Shown here: positions 20,237 to 30,330 of the stretch, piece after piece
Position numbering within the stretch: position 1 is the first letter of the stretch
How the letters are laid out: each line of letters opens with the position of its first letter
Origin: Mycobacterium decipiens
GTDB taxonomy: Bacteria > Actinomycetota > Actinomycetes > Mycobacteriales > Mycobacteriaceae
Length of the DNA stretch: 64,000 nucleotides
Assembly: GCF_963853665.1 (NCBI RefSeq)
Contig: NZ_OY970459.1
Coordinates: 4,092,001-4,156,000 of the forward strand
Direction: 5' to 3'
The notes under the pieces: generated by a model
Told to the model about the DNA's origin: nothing
What the model saw: the letters and a program-made list of their open reading frames with translations, nothing else
The model's database searches: none
Translations under genes and position numbers: made by a program

Positions 20237-21193
20237 GTGAGCATGCGCGTGCCGCGGCGTTCGACGATCGCTTTGGCCACCGCGGGTGCACTCGCCTCGA
20301 CGGGCACGGCCTTTCTGGGCGCACGCAACCTGCTGGTCGGTCAGGCGACGCACGCGCGCACGGTAATTCCCAAATCCTTTGCCGCCCCGCCGCGGGCCGA
20401 TGGCGTGTACAGCCGCGGCGGTGCGCCCGTGCAACGCTGGCAGCGCAACGTGCCTTTCGACCTGCACCTGATGATCTTTGGGGACTCGACGGCGACGGGA
20501 TACGGCTGCGCCGGCGCCGAGGAAGTCCCCGGCGTGCTGATCGCCCGCAGAATCGCCGAGCAGACCGGCAAGCGGATCCGGCTGAGCACCAAAGCCATCG
20601 TCGGCGCCACCTCGAAAGGTGTTTGCGGACAAGTCGATGCGATGTTCGTAGTCGGACCGCCACCGGATGCGGCGGTGATCATGATCGGCGCCAACGACAT
20701 CACGGCACTCAACGGCATCGGCCCGTCCGCGCAGCGGCTGGCCTCCTGCGTGCGCAGGTTACGCACACACGGAACGGTGGTGGTGGTCGGTACCTGCCCC
20801 GACCTCGGCGTCATTACCGCCATCCCCCAGCCGCTGCGCTCGCTGGCACACACCCGTGGTGTGCGGCTGGCCCGCGCCCAGACGGCCGCCGTCAAGGCGG
20901 CCGGTGGGGTGCCGGTGCCGCTTGGGCATCTGCTGGCTCCCAACTTCCGGACCAGGCCCGAGCTGATGTTCTCCGCCGACCGCTACCATCCGTCGCCGCG
21001 CGCGTACGTCCTGGCGGCCGATCCGTTGTTCCTCGCGCTGCGCGATGCGCTGCGCGAGAAGCTCGACATCCCGCTGCCCGAGTCGGCACCGCGGCCTGCG
21101 GCTCCCCCGCTCGGGCCGGACCACACGCGACGCAGCATCATGGCGCGGTTGCGGGCGGCCCCTACCGGCCCGGACCGTGCCACCCGTTGGTAG
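20237..21193 (+). CDS. GDSL/SGNH esterase (Rv1075c-like)
   Basis: 318 residues. N-terminal signal or anchor at about residues 9-28. The SGNH hydrolase shows block I FGDST (Ser84), GAND in block III (about 151-154) and the catalytic pair Asp248/His251 in DRYHPS. Offset by four, these equal the Ser80/Asp244/His247 triad reported for M. tuberculosis Rv1075c, an esterase acting on short acyl esters at the cell envelope. The C-terminal 40 residues are Pro-rich. The start is supported by a leaderless promoter. Confidence 0.9.
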   Translation: MSMRVPRRSTIALATAGALASTGTAFLGARNLLVGQATHARTVIPKSFAAPPRADGVYSRGGAPVQRWQRNVPFDLHLMIFGDSTATGYGCAGAEEVPGVLIARRIAEQTGKRIRLSTKAIVGATSKGVCGQVDAMFVVGPPPDAAVIMIGANDITALNGIGPSAQRLASCVRRLRTHGTVVVVGTCPDLGVITAIPQPLRSLAHTRGVRLARAQTAAVKAAGGVPVPLGHLLAPNFRTRPELMFSADRYHPSPRAYVLAADPLFLALRDALREKLDIPLPESAPRPAAPPLGPDHTRRSIMARLRAAPTGPDRATRW

Positions 21194-21298
21194 CGACTAG
21201 ATTTGACCTAGATTCGACTACAGTCTTGTCCACGCCGGACCGGGGTGGAGGTAGCACGCCCTTAGGGGCGGGGCCGCATCCCATTGAAGGGAGCCGTC

Positions 21299-22507
21299 AT
21301 GCCAGAAGCCGTCATCGTCTCGACTGCCCGCTCGCCGATCGGCCGGGCCATGAAAGGATCGCTGGTCAGCGTGCGGCCCGACGATCTGGCCGTACAGATG
21401 GTGCGCGCCGCGCTCGACAAGGTGCCGGCGCTGAACCCCCATCAGATCGACGATCTGATCATGGGCTGTGGCCTGCCGGGTGGCGAGTCGGGTTTCAACA
21501 TCGCCCGCGTCGTCGCCGTTGCGCTCGGCTATGACTTCCTACCGGGCACCACGGTCAACCGGTACTGTTCGTCGTCGCTGCAGACCACCCGGATGGCTTT
21601 CCATGCGATCAAGGCCGGCGAGGGCGACGCGTTCATCTCCGCGGGCGTGGAGACCGTGTCCCGGTTCGTCAAGGGAAATTCCGATTCATGGCCGGACACC
21701 AAGAACCCGCTGTTCGAAGAGGCCCAGGAACGTTCGGCCGCCGGCGGCGATGAATGGCACGATCCCCGCGCCGACGGGAAGCTGCCCGACGTCTACATCG
21801 CGATGGGACAGACCGCGGAGAACGTCGCCATCATCACCGGTATCAGCCGCGCGGACCAGGACCACTGGGGCGTGCGCAGCCAGAACCGGGCCGAGGAGGC
21901 GATCAAAAGCGGATTCTTCGAGCGGGAGATCACGCCGGTCACCCTGCCGGACGGCACCACGGTCAGCACCGACGACGGCCCACGGCCGGGTACCAGCTAC
22001 GAGAAGGTCAGCGAGCTCAAACCGGCTTTCCGCCCGAACGGCACCGTGACCGCGGGCAATGCCTGCCCCCTCAACGACGGGGCCGCCGCGGTGGTGATCA
22101 CCAGCGACACGAAGGCCAAGGCACTGGGCCTGAAGCCGCTGGCGCGCATCGTGTCCACCGGGGTCAGCGGCTTGTCCCCGGAGATCATGGGCCTGGGGCC
22201 GATCGAGGCGTCCAAGAAGGCGCTGGAAAGAGCCGGGATGTCGATCAGCGACATCGACTTGTTCGAGATCAACGAGGCCTTCGCGGTGCAGGTCCTGGGC
22301 TCCGCACGGGAGCTGGGCATTGACGAGGACAAGCTGAACGTCTCGGGTGGCGCGATCGCCCTGGGGCACCCGTTCGGTATGACGGGCGCACGCATCACCA
22401 CCACGCTGCTGAACAACCTCACGACCTATGACAAGACGTTCGGTCTGGAAACCATGTGTGTCGGCGGCGGCCAGGGCATGGCGATGGTGATCGAGCGGCT
22501 TTCCTAG
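21299..22507 (+). CDS. fadA3: Acetyl-CoA acetyltransferase/3-ketoacyl-CoA thiolase FadA3
   Basis: 402 residues. The thiolase nucleophile is Cys90 in NRYCSSSLQ. The second catalytic set is GHPFGMTGAR (His) and CVGGGQG (Cys). It cleaves 3-ketoacyl-CoA with CoA in beta-oxidation or runs the reverse condensation. The ATG follows an AGGGAG site. It is isolated on its strand; its TAG overlaps the stop of the opposing DUF559 gene (CTAG). Confidence 0.94.
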   Translation: MPEAVIVSTARSPIGRAMKGSLVSVRPDDLAVQMVRAALDKVPALNPHQIDDLIMGCGLPGGESGFNIARVVAVALGYDFLPGTTVNRYCSSSLQTTRMAFHAIKAGEGDAFISAGVETVSRFVKGNSDSWPDTKNPLFEEAQERSAAGGDEWHDPRADGKLPDVYIAMGQTAENVAIITGISRADQDHWGVRSQNRAEEAIKSGFFEREITPVTLPDGTTVSTDDGPRPGTSYEKVSELKPAFRPNGTVTAGNACPLNDGAAAVVITSDTKAKALGLKPLARIVSTGVSGLSPEIMGLGPIEASKKALERAGMSISDIDLFEINEAFAVQVLGSARELGIDEDKLNVSGGAIALGHPFGMTGARITTTLLNNLTTYDKTFGLETMCVGGGQGMAMVIERLS

Positions 22508-23415
22508 CTTGCCGCGTTGACGCTGCCTCCACGGCGACGAAGTTCGAGAGGGCCACGACCTGGACGCAGAGTCAACTCGTCCCAGGCACGCTGAACTCGG
22601 CGAATCACCTCGCCGGCCCGGTGCTCGGCCACCACCCTAACCAGCGTCCAGCCCACGCGGGCGACGTACTCTAGCCGGTTGACGTCCTTGACGAACTGCG
22701 ACCGATCCATTCGATGTTGATCGCCGTCGTATTCGACAGCCAACATGATGTCCTCCCAGCCCAGGTCAAGGAAGTAACGCGGATAGCCGTCGGAGCCCAG
22801 CACGGGGATCTGGGTCCGCGGCTTCGGGAACCCCGCATTGATCAACAAGAGCCGCAGCCAGGTTTCCTTCGGTGACTGAGCGCCCACGTCGACGAGGTCC
22901 AGCGCTACCTCCAACTGCCGCAGGCCCCGCGTGTGCCGATGGTTGCCAGCCAGCCCCAGGACATCGCACACCTTGAAATCCGTGGCCGCGGCAAGCGCAT
23001 CAAGGCCAGCAACGGCGCGACCGAGCGTTCCGCGCCTGCCGATATCGAACGCGGTGCGCTCCGGTGTGGTCACGCAAAGGCCTTCGAGCGTCTGGTATTC
23101 ATCGTCCAACACCACCTCGTTGCGCGCCACCACGCCTCGCGGCGCTCGCGCATTGCACCAGATCAATTCGACCGGCGCAGTGTCGTCCACCCACCTTGTG
23201 CCGTGCAGCGCCGCCGCGGCGGCACCTGCTACCACCGCCTGGCGGTGCGACCAGAGCCAGGCAGCCACGATGCGCTGTCGCAGCGACGGCTCAACCCGCT
23301 TTTCCAAGTAGACGTTCGGCATGATCGCGCGGTAATACTTGCGCAGCTCATGCCGGCTGACTTTCCCAGCGGCAAGCGCCTCACTGCCGATGAATGGCTG
23401 ATTCCTCTGCCCCAC
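22504..23415 (-). CDS. AbiEi-like/DUF559 protein, predicted nuclease fold (Rv1073-like)
   Basis: 303 residues from a GTG. The N-terminal 80 residues resemble the winged-helix antitoxin region of AbiEi-type proteins (SEALAAGKVSRHELRKYYRAIMPNVY...). The C-terminal 110 form a DUF559 domain related to very-short-patch-repair endonucleases, with ETWLRLLL, DLGWEDIMLAVEYDGDQH and the VVRV end. The Glu/Asp pattern fits a PD-(D/E)xK nuclease core. Many such proteins exist in mycobacteria and their biological role is unknown. No partner toxin gene is adjacent. Convergent with fadA3, stops overlapping. Confidence 0.75.
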   Translation of the reverse strand: MGQRNQPFIGSEALAAGKVSRHELRKYYRAIMPNVYLEKRVEPSLRQRIVAAWLWSHRQAVVAGAAAAALHGTRWVDDTAPVELIWCNARAPRGVVARNEVVLDDEYQTLEGLCVTTPERTAFDIGRRGTLGRAVAGLDALAAATDFKVCDVLGLAGNHRHTRGLRQLEVALDLVDVGAQSPKETWLRLLLINAGFPKPRTQIPVLGSDGYPRYFLDLGWEDIMLAVEYDGDQHRMDRSQFVKDVNRLEYVARVGWTLVRVVAEHRAGEVIRRVQRAWDELTLRPGRGPLELRRRGGSVNAAS

Positions 23416-23524
23416 GCTCGCATGGTGGCAGCTCGCACCGACATGGCCGCTGACTCTGCGTTCCGGGCGACCAAGTGTGAGTAGCCCGAGCCATCAGCGC
23501 AGCGTCAATGCCAAACAAGGCAAG

Positions 23525-24358
23525 CTAATCGTTCTGCAGGTAACTGAGCAGACGCAGGATCTCGATGTACAGCCAGACCAGCGTTACGGTCAGGCCCAAT
23601 GCGATGCCCCATGCCGCCTTCTCGGGTGCTCCCGCGCGAATCATCTGGTCGGCCGCGTCGAAGTCGATCAGGAAGCTGAACGCCGCGATACCAATGCAGA
23701 CCAGCGAGAAGATGATCCCCAGGGGTCCTGGGCTGCGCAGGCCCAAGCCTTCACCGCCACCGACATTGAACATCGCCAGCACGAAGTTGCCGAGCATGAG
23801 GAACAGCACGCCGAACAGCGCGGCGACCACCATTCGGGTGAACTTGGGCGTGACCCGGATCGCCCCGGTCTTGTAGACGACGAGCATGCCGAAGAACACA
23901 CCCATCGTCCCCAGGATGGCCTCCCCGATCAGCACCCCCGCATTCGCCGACGCCACCGTCAAGTTGGCCAAAACGAACGAGATGGCACCGAGGAACAGTC
24001 CCTCGAGCGCCGCGTAGCTGAGCACGATCGCCGGGTTGTCCTGCTTGCGACCGAAGGTCGCCACCAGCACCAGCGCCAAACCGCCCAACGCACCCACCAA
24101 GGTCAGCGGCATCGCCAACGCGACGTTCGACGCGACCAGGAAGTAGGAGACGACGGCCGTGGCCGCCAACATGGCCAGCGTCAGGCCCGTCTTGGTAACG
24201 ACATCGTCGATGGTCAGCGGACGGGTGGGCCGGGCCTCCTGATAGGGAGCGTAGGGATCGGCTTGGAATCCCTGCTGGGCGGTGCCAGTTCCGAATTGCG
24301 CGTATCCGCCCCGCTGCTTGGGCAGCGAACGAAATACCGGGTTGCTTGTCTCCCGCAC
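23525..24358 (-). CDS. BAX inhibitor-1/YccA-family membrane protein (Rv1072-like)
   Basis: 277 residues from a GTG with AGAGAGG 8 nt upstream. About 60 polar N-terminal residues (PVFRSLPKQ, then Gly/Gln/Tyr-rich) precede seven TM helices. The last ones read IIFSLVCIGIAAFSFLIDFD and WGIALGLTVTLVWLYIEILRLL. The IDFD and VWLYIEILRLL motifs are typical of the Bax-inhibitor-1-like family, some members of which are pH-dependent calcium leak channels. Function in mycobacteria is unknown. Divergent from echA9. Confidence 0.88.
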   Translation of the reverse strand: MRETSNPVFRSLPKQRGGYAQFGTGTAQQGFQADPYAPYQEARPTRPLTIDDVVTKTGLTLAMLAATAVVSYFLVASNVALAMPLTLVGALGGLALVLVATFGRKQDNPAIVLSYAALEGLFLGAISFVLANLTVASANAGVLIGEAILGTMGVFFGMLVVYKTGAIRVTPKFTRMVVAALFGVLFLMLGNFVLAMFNVGGGEGLGLRSPGPLGIIFSLVCIGIAAFSFLIDFDAADQMIRAGAPEKAAWGIALGLTVTLVWLYIEILRLLSYLQND

Positions 24359-24612
24359 CGTCGAATCCTCTCTTGATGACCAATCGCGCTTCGGGGCTTC
24401 GAGCCTGCGCGAACATCTGCTCAACGATCAGTAGCGTGCCCGGGTTCCCAGCCGAGCTGGGAGTTTTCTGCTTCTTCCAGGCGCCCGCGTTGTCGTCCGG
24501 TACACGATAAACCTTAGCCCCGCGGTCACCGCTGAGCGAGTCACGATCTACATTGCTGGTCAAACTCTTCAGCAGTATCTGACCCACGGACTTCGACGAG
24601 GGGAGACTGGGC

Positions 24613-25668
24613 GTGACTCGGGCTGAGGCCGTGACTGGGGAATCCGATGAGGTCCTGACCCGCGTCGACGAGGGTACCGGACTCGTGACACTCAACCGTC
24701 CCAAGGCGATCAACTCGCTGACCCAAACGATGGTGGAGCTGCTGAGCACGGTGCTCATCCGTTGGGAACGCGACGACGCGGTGCGAGCGGTGGTACTCGC
24801 CGGAGCCGGGGAACGGGGCTTGTGTGCCGGCGGCGATGTGGTGGCCGTGTACCACAGCGCCCGCGCGGACGGAGTCGCGGCGCGACGGTTCTGGCGCGAC
24901 GAGTATCTGCTCAACGGCCAGATTGGGCGGTTCACCAAACCCTACGTGGCGTTGATGGACGGCATTGTGATGGGCGGTGGCGTCGGCGTCAGTGCACACG
25001 CGAACGTCCGGGTGGTCACCGATACCTCCAAGATCGCGATGCCCGAGGTGGGCATCGGGTTTATCCCCGACGTGGGCGGGGCCTACCTGCTGGCGCGGGC
25101 GCCCGGCGCGCTGGGTCTGCATGCCGCGCTGACCGGAGCACCGTTCTCCGGCGCCGACGCAATCGCGCTGGGGTTCGCCGACCACTTCGTGCCGCACGGC
25201 GAACTTGACGCATTCACCCAAGCCATCATCGCCGACGGTGTGCACAGCGCTCTGGCCGGCCACGCCGTCGAACCTCCACCGAGCAACCTTGCTGCACAAC
25301 GTGATTGGATCGACGAGTGCTATGCCGGTGACAGCGTCGCCGACATCGTCGCGGCGCTGCGAAGACATGGCGCCGGACCCGCTGCAGATGCGGCCGACCT
25401 GATTGCCAGCCGCTCCCCCATCGCGCTATCGGTGACGTTGGAAGCGCTACGTCGCGCCGCCAAACTCGAAACGCTGGAAGACGTGCTGATCCAGGACTAT
25501 CGGGTGTCGTCGGCGTCGCTGCGCTCCCATGACCTGGTGGAGGGTATCCGCGCGCAGCTGATCGACAAGGATCGCGACCCGAAGTGGTCGCCGGCGACCC
25601 TGGATGCGGTCAAGGCGGCCGATGTCGAGGCGCATTTCGAACCTGTTGATGACGACTTGAGCTTCTAG
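24613..25668 (+). CDS. echA9: Enoyl-CoA hydratase/3-hydroxyisobutyryl-CoA hydrolase family, EchA9
   Basis: 351 residues from a GTG behind GAGGGGAG. The crotonase fold shows the oxyanion GAGERGLCAGGDV and GIVMGGGVGV loops and PEVGIGFIPDVGG. A 345-355-residue length with a C-terminal extension (DYRVSSASLRSHDLVEGIRAQLIDKDRNP-like end) is typical of 3-hydroxyisobutyryl-CoA hydrolases of valine degradation rather than simple hydratases. Followed 11 bp later by echA8, and then by the abhydrolase gene, as one operon. Confidence 0.92.
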   Translation: MTRAEAVTGESDEVLTRVDEGTGLVTLNRPKAINSLTQTMVELLSTVLIRWERDDAVRAVVLAGAGERGLCAGGDVVAVYHSARADGVAARRFWRDEYLLNGQIGRFTKPYVALMDGIVMGGGVGVSAHANVRVVTDTSKIAMPEVGIGFIPDVGGAYLLARAPGALGLHAALTGAPFSGADAIALGFADHFVPHGELDAFTQAIIADGVHSALAGHAVEPPPSNLAAQRDWIDECYAGDSVADIVAALRRHGAGPAADAADLIASRSPIALSVTLEALRRAAKLETLEDVLIQDYRVSSASLRSHDLVEGIRAQLIDKDRDPKWSPATLDAVKAADVEAHFEPVDDDLSF

Positions 25669-25679
25669 AAAGGTAACGC

Positions 25680-26453
25680 ATGACCTACGAAACCATTCTG
25701 GTCGAGCGCGACCACCGCGTCGGCATCATCACACTGAACCGGCCCAAGGCGCTGAACGCGCTCAACAGTCAGGTGATGAACGAAGTCACCAGCGCCGCAA
25801 CCGAACTGGACGACGACCCGGGCATTGGTGCGATCATCATCACCGGTTCAGCCAAGGCGTTCGCCGCCGGCGCCGACATCAAGGAGATGGCCGGCCTGAC
25901 GTTCGCCGACGCGTTCGGCGCCGACTTTTTCGCCGAGTGGGGCAAGCTGGCCGCCGTGCGCACTCCAACGATCGCCGCGGTTGCCGGGCACGCGCTCGGC
26001 GGGGGCTGTGAGCTGGCGATGATGTGCGACCTACTGATTGCCGCCGATACGGCGAAGTTCGGCCAGCCCGAGATCAAACTGGGCGTGCTGCCGGGCATGG
26101 GCGGCTCACAGCGCCTGACCCGGGCCATCGGGAAGGCCAAGGCAATGGACCTCATCCTGACCGGGCGCACCATGGACGCCGCCGAGGCGCAGCGCAGCGG
26201 TCTGGTTTCGCGGGTGGTGCCGGCCGCCGACTTGATCAGCGAGGCCATGGCCGTTGCCACCACCATTTCGCAGATGTCGCTGTCGGCGGCCCGGATGGCC
26301 AAAGAGGCCGTCAATCGAGCTTTCGAATCCACCTTGTCCGAGGGACTTCTCTACGAACGCAGACTTTTCCATTCGGCTTTCGCGACCGACGACCAATCCG
26401 AAGGGATGGCAGCATTCATCGAGAAACGCGCGCCCCAGTTCATCCACCGATGA
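25680..26453 (+). CDS. echA8: Enoyl-CoA hydratase EchA8
   Basis: 257 residues, full length for a short crotonase. The two catalytic glutamates are E111 ([11 protein letters not shown]) and E131 ([14 protein letters not shown]). AGADIKEM (63-70) and GHALGGG form the oxyanion hole. It adds water to trans-2-enoyl-CoA in beta-oxidation. The ATG follows AAAGG. Its TGA overlaps the ATG of the next gene (ATGA), so the three genes are translationally linked. Confidence 0.95.
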   Translation: MTYETILVERDHRVGIITLNRPKALNALNSQVMNEVTSAATELDDDPGIGAIIITGSAKAFAAGADIKEMAGLTFADAFGADFFAEWGKLAAVRTPTIAAVAGHALGGGCELAMMCDLLIAADTAKFGQPEIKLGVLPGMGGSQRLTRAIGKAKAMDLILTGRTMDAAEAQRSGLVSRVVPAADLISEAMAVATTISQMSLSAARMAKEAVNRAFESTLSEGLLYERRLFHSAFATDDQSEGMAAFIEKRAPQFIHR

Positions 26454-28213
26454 CCGAGGCGGGCGCGGCGACCACCGCGGTTGAGACCACTGGCGCTACG
26501 GCCGCCCCGGCCGCCGTAACGGCGGAAACACCTGAGCCGCAACCGATCCGCAGCGCGTGGTGGATTCGCCACTACACCTTCTTCGGCACCGCGGTTGGCC
26601 TGGTTTTCGTCTGGTTCTCGATGACCCCGTCGCTGCTGCCGCGTGGCCCGTTGTTCCAGGGCCTGGTCAGCGGCATCTCCGGCGCCATCGGGTATGGCCT
26701 GGGCGTCTTCGCCGTCTGGCTGGTGCGCTATATGCGTTCGCGGGATTGGAGCCCGCCGCCGCCGCGCTGGGCGTGGTTGCCACTGATCGCGGTCGGCGCG
26801 GTCGGGATGGTGCTGATGGCGATCTGGTTTCATGTCTGGCAGGACGACGTGCGCGACCTGATGGGCGTCGAGCACCTGCCGTGGTACGGCTACCCGCTGG
26901 CTGCGGCCTTGTCGCTGATCGTGCTGTTCACGCTGGTCGAAATCGGCAAGTTCATCCGGTTGCTGGTGAGTTTTCTGGTGGCACAAGTGGATCGGATCGC
27001 GCCGTTTCGCGTCTCGGCGGCCCTGGTGGTGGTGCTGCTGGTGGTGCTGACCATCACCGTGCTCAACGGTGTCGTGCTCAAGTTCGCGATGAACTCCTTG
27101 AACAGCACCTTCGCCTCGGTCAACGATGAGTTGAGTCCCGATTCCGCACCGCCGGACACCCCGTTGCGATCAGGTGGGCCAGAATCACTCGTGTCGTGGG
27201 AGTCGCTGGGCCATCAGGGCCGGATCTTCGTCCGCGCCGGCCCCACCGTCGCCGAACTCACCGCATTCAATGGGGCCCCGGCCATCCAACCGATCCGGGC
27301 CTACGCCGGGCTGAACTCGGCGGACGGCATCGCGGCGACCGCCGAGCTGGCCGCCCGCGAGCTGCTGCGCACCGGCGGCTTGAGCCGCGCCGTCGTCGCG
27401 GTCGCAACGAGCACCGGAACGGGCTGGATCAACGAGGCGGAGGCCTCGGCGCTGGAGTACATGTACAACGGCAACACCGCCGTGGTGAGCATGCAGTACT
27501 CGTTCTTGCCCAGCTGGCTGTCTTTTCTGGTGGACAAGGAGAACGCCCGCCACGCCGGCGAGGCGCTGTTCGAAGCGGTCGACAAGCTGGTCCGGCAGAT
27601 GCCGGAATCCCAGCGCCCCAAGCTCGTCGTGTTCGGCGAGAGCCTGGGGTCGTTCGGCGCGGAGGCGCCGTTCATGAACCTCAACAACCTCCTGGCTCGT
27701 ACCGACGGCGCTTTATTCAGCGGACCGACTTTCAACAACACCATCTGGACCGGCCTCACCGCGAACCGCGATCCCGGCTCACCGGAGTGGCTGCCCATCT
27801 ACGACGACGGCCGCAACGTCCGTTTCGTTGCCCGCCAAGACGATCTGCTGCGCCCGAATGCGCCGTGGGGTAGACCGCGGGTGGTGTATCTGCAGCACGC
27901 GTCTGACCCGATCGCCTGGTGGACTCCCGACCTGCTGTTCAGCGAACCGGACTGGCTGCGGGAAAAACGCGGCTACGACGTGCTACCCCAGACGCGCTGG
28001 ATCCCGGTGGTGACGTTCATCCAAGTCTCGGCCGACATGGCGGTTGCCGTGCATGCGCCGGACGGGCACGGGCATCGCTACGTCGCCGACGTCGCCGACG
28101 GCTGGGCCGCGGTGCTGTCGCCACCCGGCTGGACGCAGCAGAAGACCGAACGGCTGCGGCCGTTGCTGCATGCGAACGCGAAGCCGCTGGGCTCGCCGAG
28201 CAGCGGCGGCTGA
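26450..28213 (+). CDS. Alpha/beta-hydrolase family membrane protein (Rv1069c-like)
   Basis: 587 residues, the length of Rv1069c. An Ala/Thr-rich leader is followed by four TM helices (about residues 40-60, 70-90, 110-130 and 145-230). The soluble domain from about 270 has the nucleophile elbow GESLGSFG (about 400-407) of Pfam Abhydrolase_9. The conserved [23 protein letters not shown] block follows. Substrate is unknown; its operon position after two crotonases hints at lipid metabolism. The start overlaps echA8 by 4 nt. Confidence 0.86.
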   Translation: MTEAGAATTAVETTGATAAPAAVTAETPEPQPIRSAWWIRHYTFFGTAVGLVFVWFSMTPSLLPRGPLFQGLVSGISGAIGYGLGVFAVWLVRYMRSRDWSPPPPRWAWLPLIAVGAVGMVLMAIWFHVWQDDVRDLMGVEHLPWYGYPLAAALSLIVLFTLVEIGKFIRLLVSFLVAQVDRIAPFRVSAALVVVLLVVLTITVLNGVVLKFAMNSLNSTFASVNDELSPDSAPPDTPLRSGGPESLVSWESLGHQGRIFVRAGPTVAELTAFNGAPAIQPIRAYAGLNSADGIAATAELAARELLRTGGLSRAVVAVATSTGTGWINEAEASALEYMYNGNTAVVSMQYSFLPSWLSFLVDKENARHAGEALFEAVDKLVRQMPESQRPKLVVFGESLGSFGAEAPFMNLNNLLARTDGALFSGPTFNNTIWTGLTANRDPGSPEWLPIYDDGRNVRFVARQDDLLRPNAPWGRPRVVYLQHASDPIAWWTPDLLFSEPDWLREKRGYDVLPQTRWIPVVTFIQVSADMAVAVHAPDGHGHRYVADVADGWAAVLSPPGWTQQKTERLRPLLHANAKPLGSPSSGG

Positions 28214-28381
28214 ACCGCATAGCTGGCCGGTGGTGACGCGGCGGAAACGACCTGAGCAATTCGGCGCAAAACGGCGTCGCGCAACCCGGTGGTGTGGTGC
28301 ACTTTTGGTGGTGCATCGGCGGGCGTTGCCAGGCGATGTCCGGGGGTGCCGTGTCCTGGCGACCTTAGTGGGAGGTGTCCC

Positions 28382-29890
28382 ATGTCGTTTGTGATCGCGG
28401 TGCCGGAGATGATGGCGGCGGCGGCTTCTGATTTGGCCGGTCTGGGCTCGACGTTGAACGCGGCCAATGCGGCCGCGGCGGCTTCCACGACGCGGGTGCT
28501 GGCCGCGGCCGAGGATGAGGTGTCAGCGGCGATCGCGGCGCTGTTTTCCGTCCACGGCCAGGGCTATCAGGCGATCGGCGCGCATGCGGCGGCGTTTCAT
28601 GACCAGTTCATGCGGACCTTGGCCGCGGGCGCGGGCTCGTATGCGAGTGCCGAGGCCGCCGCGGCCACGCCGTTGCAGGGTGTGCTCGAGGCGATCAATG
28701 CGCCCTTCCTGACACTGACCGGGCGCGCGCTAATCGGCAACGGCGCGAACGGGGCCCCGGGAACCGGGCAAAACGGTGCGCCCGGCGGGTGGCTGATCGG
28801 CAACGGCGGGGCAGGAGGATCCGGGGCCTACGACACCGGCGCGCCCGGCGGCGCCGGCGGGCCCGCCGGGCTGTTCGGCAACGGCGGCGCCGGCGGCGCC
28901 GGCGGACATTCTGGCTTCGGCACCATCGGTGGGACCGGCGGGACCGGCGGCGCGGGCGGGCTGTTCGGCGCCGGCGGCAACGGCGGCGCCGGCGGGAACG
29001 CATTCACCGGCTCGGGCGGGGCCGGCGGGGCTGGCGGGCCCGCCGGGTTGTTCGGCATCGGCGGCGCCGGCGGAACCGGCGGGAGCACATTCAGCGCCGC
29101 GAGCGTCGCCGGGAACGGCGGGGTCGGTGGTTCTGGCGGGCTGTTCGGGACCGGCGGCGCCGGTGGGGTTGGTGGCACGAGCGGTGGGGCCGGCGGCCTG
29201 GGCGGCAACGGCGGCGCCGGTGGGGCCGGCGGCGTGTTCGGCGGCCCCGGCGGTGTCGGCGGCACCGGCGGCCAAGGCACCACCGGCGGGTTCGGCGGGG
29301 CCGGCGGCGATTCCGGATTCCTCTACGGTGCCGCCGGCGACGGCGGCAGCGGCGGCACCGGCGGCATGAGCGGCGGGACCGGCGGGGCCGGCGGCAACGC
29401 CAGCGGGCTCTGGGGTGACGGCGGCGCCGGTGGCACCGGTGGGGTCGGCGTCGGGAACAGCGGGGCCGGCGGGGCCGGCGGCCACGCCGGTCTTCTCTTC
29501 GGCGCCGGCGGCACCGGCGGCGCCGGCGGCGGGTCCTTTACCACCGGCTCGGGCGGGACCGGCGGGGCCGGCGGCGTCGCCGGCCTCCTCTGGGGCAACG
29601 GTGGGGCGGGCGGCGCCGGCGGCACCGCCTTCAGTTTCGGCGGCACCGGCGGCGCCGGCGGCAAGGCCGGACTGATCGGCAACGGCGGCGACGGCGGCAC
29701 CGGCGGCGGCGGCGACATCAACGGCACCAGCGGCGGAAACGGCGGTAAGGGCGGGGACGCCGTGCTGATCGGTATCGGCGGCAATGGCGGTAACGGCGGT
29801 GTGAATGGCAATCCCGCCGGAACCGGAACCGGCGGCGCCGGCGGCAACGGCGGGCTACTGGGCCTAACCGGGGTCAACGGGCTGCCGTAG
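28382..29890 (+). CDS. PE_PGRS protein (PE_PGRS20 position)
   Basis: 502 residues. A canonical PE domain fills residues 1 to about 95 ([20 protein letters not shown]... to ...EAINAPF), with the YxxxD/E-type secretion region towards its end. The linker [19 protein letters not shown] follows. From about residue 125 to the end, the protein is GGAGG/GGTGG repeat broken by GLFG and GLLW units. Exported by ESX-5 to the cell surface in studied members. The ATG follows GGGAGG. The order matches Rv1068c in H37Rv. Repeat number is prone to assembly error. Confidence 0.93.
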   Translation: MSFVIAVPEMMAAAASDLAGLGSTLNAANAAAAASTTRVLAAAEDEVSAAIAALFSVHGQGYQAIGAHAAAFHDQFMRTLAAGAGSYASAEAAAATPLQGVLEAINAPFLTLTGRALIGNGANGAPGTGQNGAPGGWLIGNGGAGGSGAYDTGAPGGAGGPAGLFGNGGAGGAGGHSGFGTIGGTGGTGGAGGLFGAGGNGGAGGNAFTGSGGAGGAGGPAGLFGIGGAGGTGGSTFSAASVAGNGGVGGSGGLFGTGGAGGVGGTSGGAGGLGGNGGAGGAGGVFGGPGGVGGTGGQGTTGGFGGAGGDSGFLYGAAGDGGSGGTGGMSGGTGGAGGNASGLWGDGGAGGTGGVGVGNSGAGGAGGHAGLLFGAGGTGGAGGGSFTTGSGGTGGAGGVAGLLWGNGGAGGAGGTAFSFGGTGGAGGKAGLIGNGGDGGTGGGGDINGTSGGNGGKGGDAVLIGIGGNGGNGGVNGNPAGTGTGGAGGNGGLLGLTGVNGLP

Positions 29891-30330
29891 CCAAACACGC
29901 TGCCGCGCAGCGGCGCTGAAGCTGCACGGCCGATTCGACTGCTAAGTAGTGGAGCCGCGCCGCAACGGCCCGCTCGTTAGACAAAGAATGGAGGCTGTCG
30001 AAGCATTTGACACCGACGGGTGCGCACAAATACCACACACATGGATGTCAAAGTATTTGACATACGCCGAATGCGTATTGATTGTCGCAGCGGCGCGAGT
30101 ATCCCGAGCCGACGCGCAAAAGTGCGCGATCCCAGTTTGCGCAGTATTCGCGAAGTTCCATTCGCCCTCGCGTAAAACAGCTACCAGACAACAACTTTCG
30201 CGCCCGGCGCAAGTCTATGGAGTTACTATGAACGTGGCAAATTGCGTCGCGAATTTGCGCAAACCGATCTCGCGAGCCGGGCAGCCGAGTTAGCATCAAC
30301 GCATCCATTACCAATTGACGAGGGGGACCG
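29891..30330. other. 440-bp intergenic region between tandem PE_PGRS genes
   Basis: No convincing gene is visible. The middle part is clearly less GC-rich than its surroundings. It contains a repeated ATTTGACA at about 30005 and 30055, 50 bp apart, each carrying a TTGACA that could serve as a sigma-A -35 element for the downstream PE_PGRS gene. Neither has an obvious well-placed -10. Confidence 0.4.

Noticed and set aside
23751-24938. 395-codon minus-strand frame overlapping the Bax-inhibitor gene and echA9
   Set aside because: Runs out of frame through two well-supported genes and has no recognisable domain.
28730-29485. Repetitive frames on both strands within PGRS that might suggest a CRISPR array or VNTR gene
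   Set aside because: Repeats are the in-frame Gly-rich triplets of PE_PGRS coding sequence with no constant spacer pattern.
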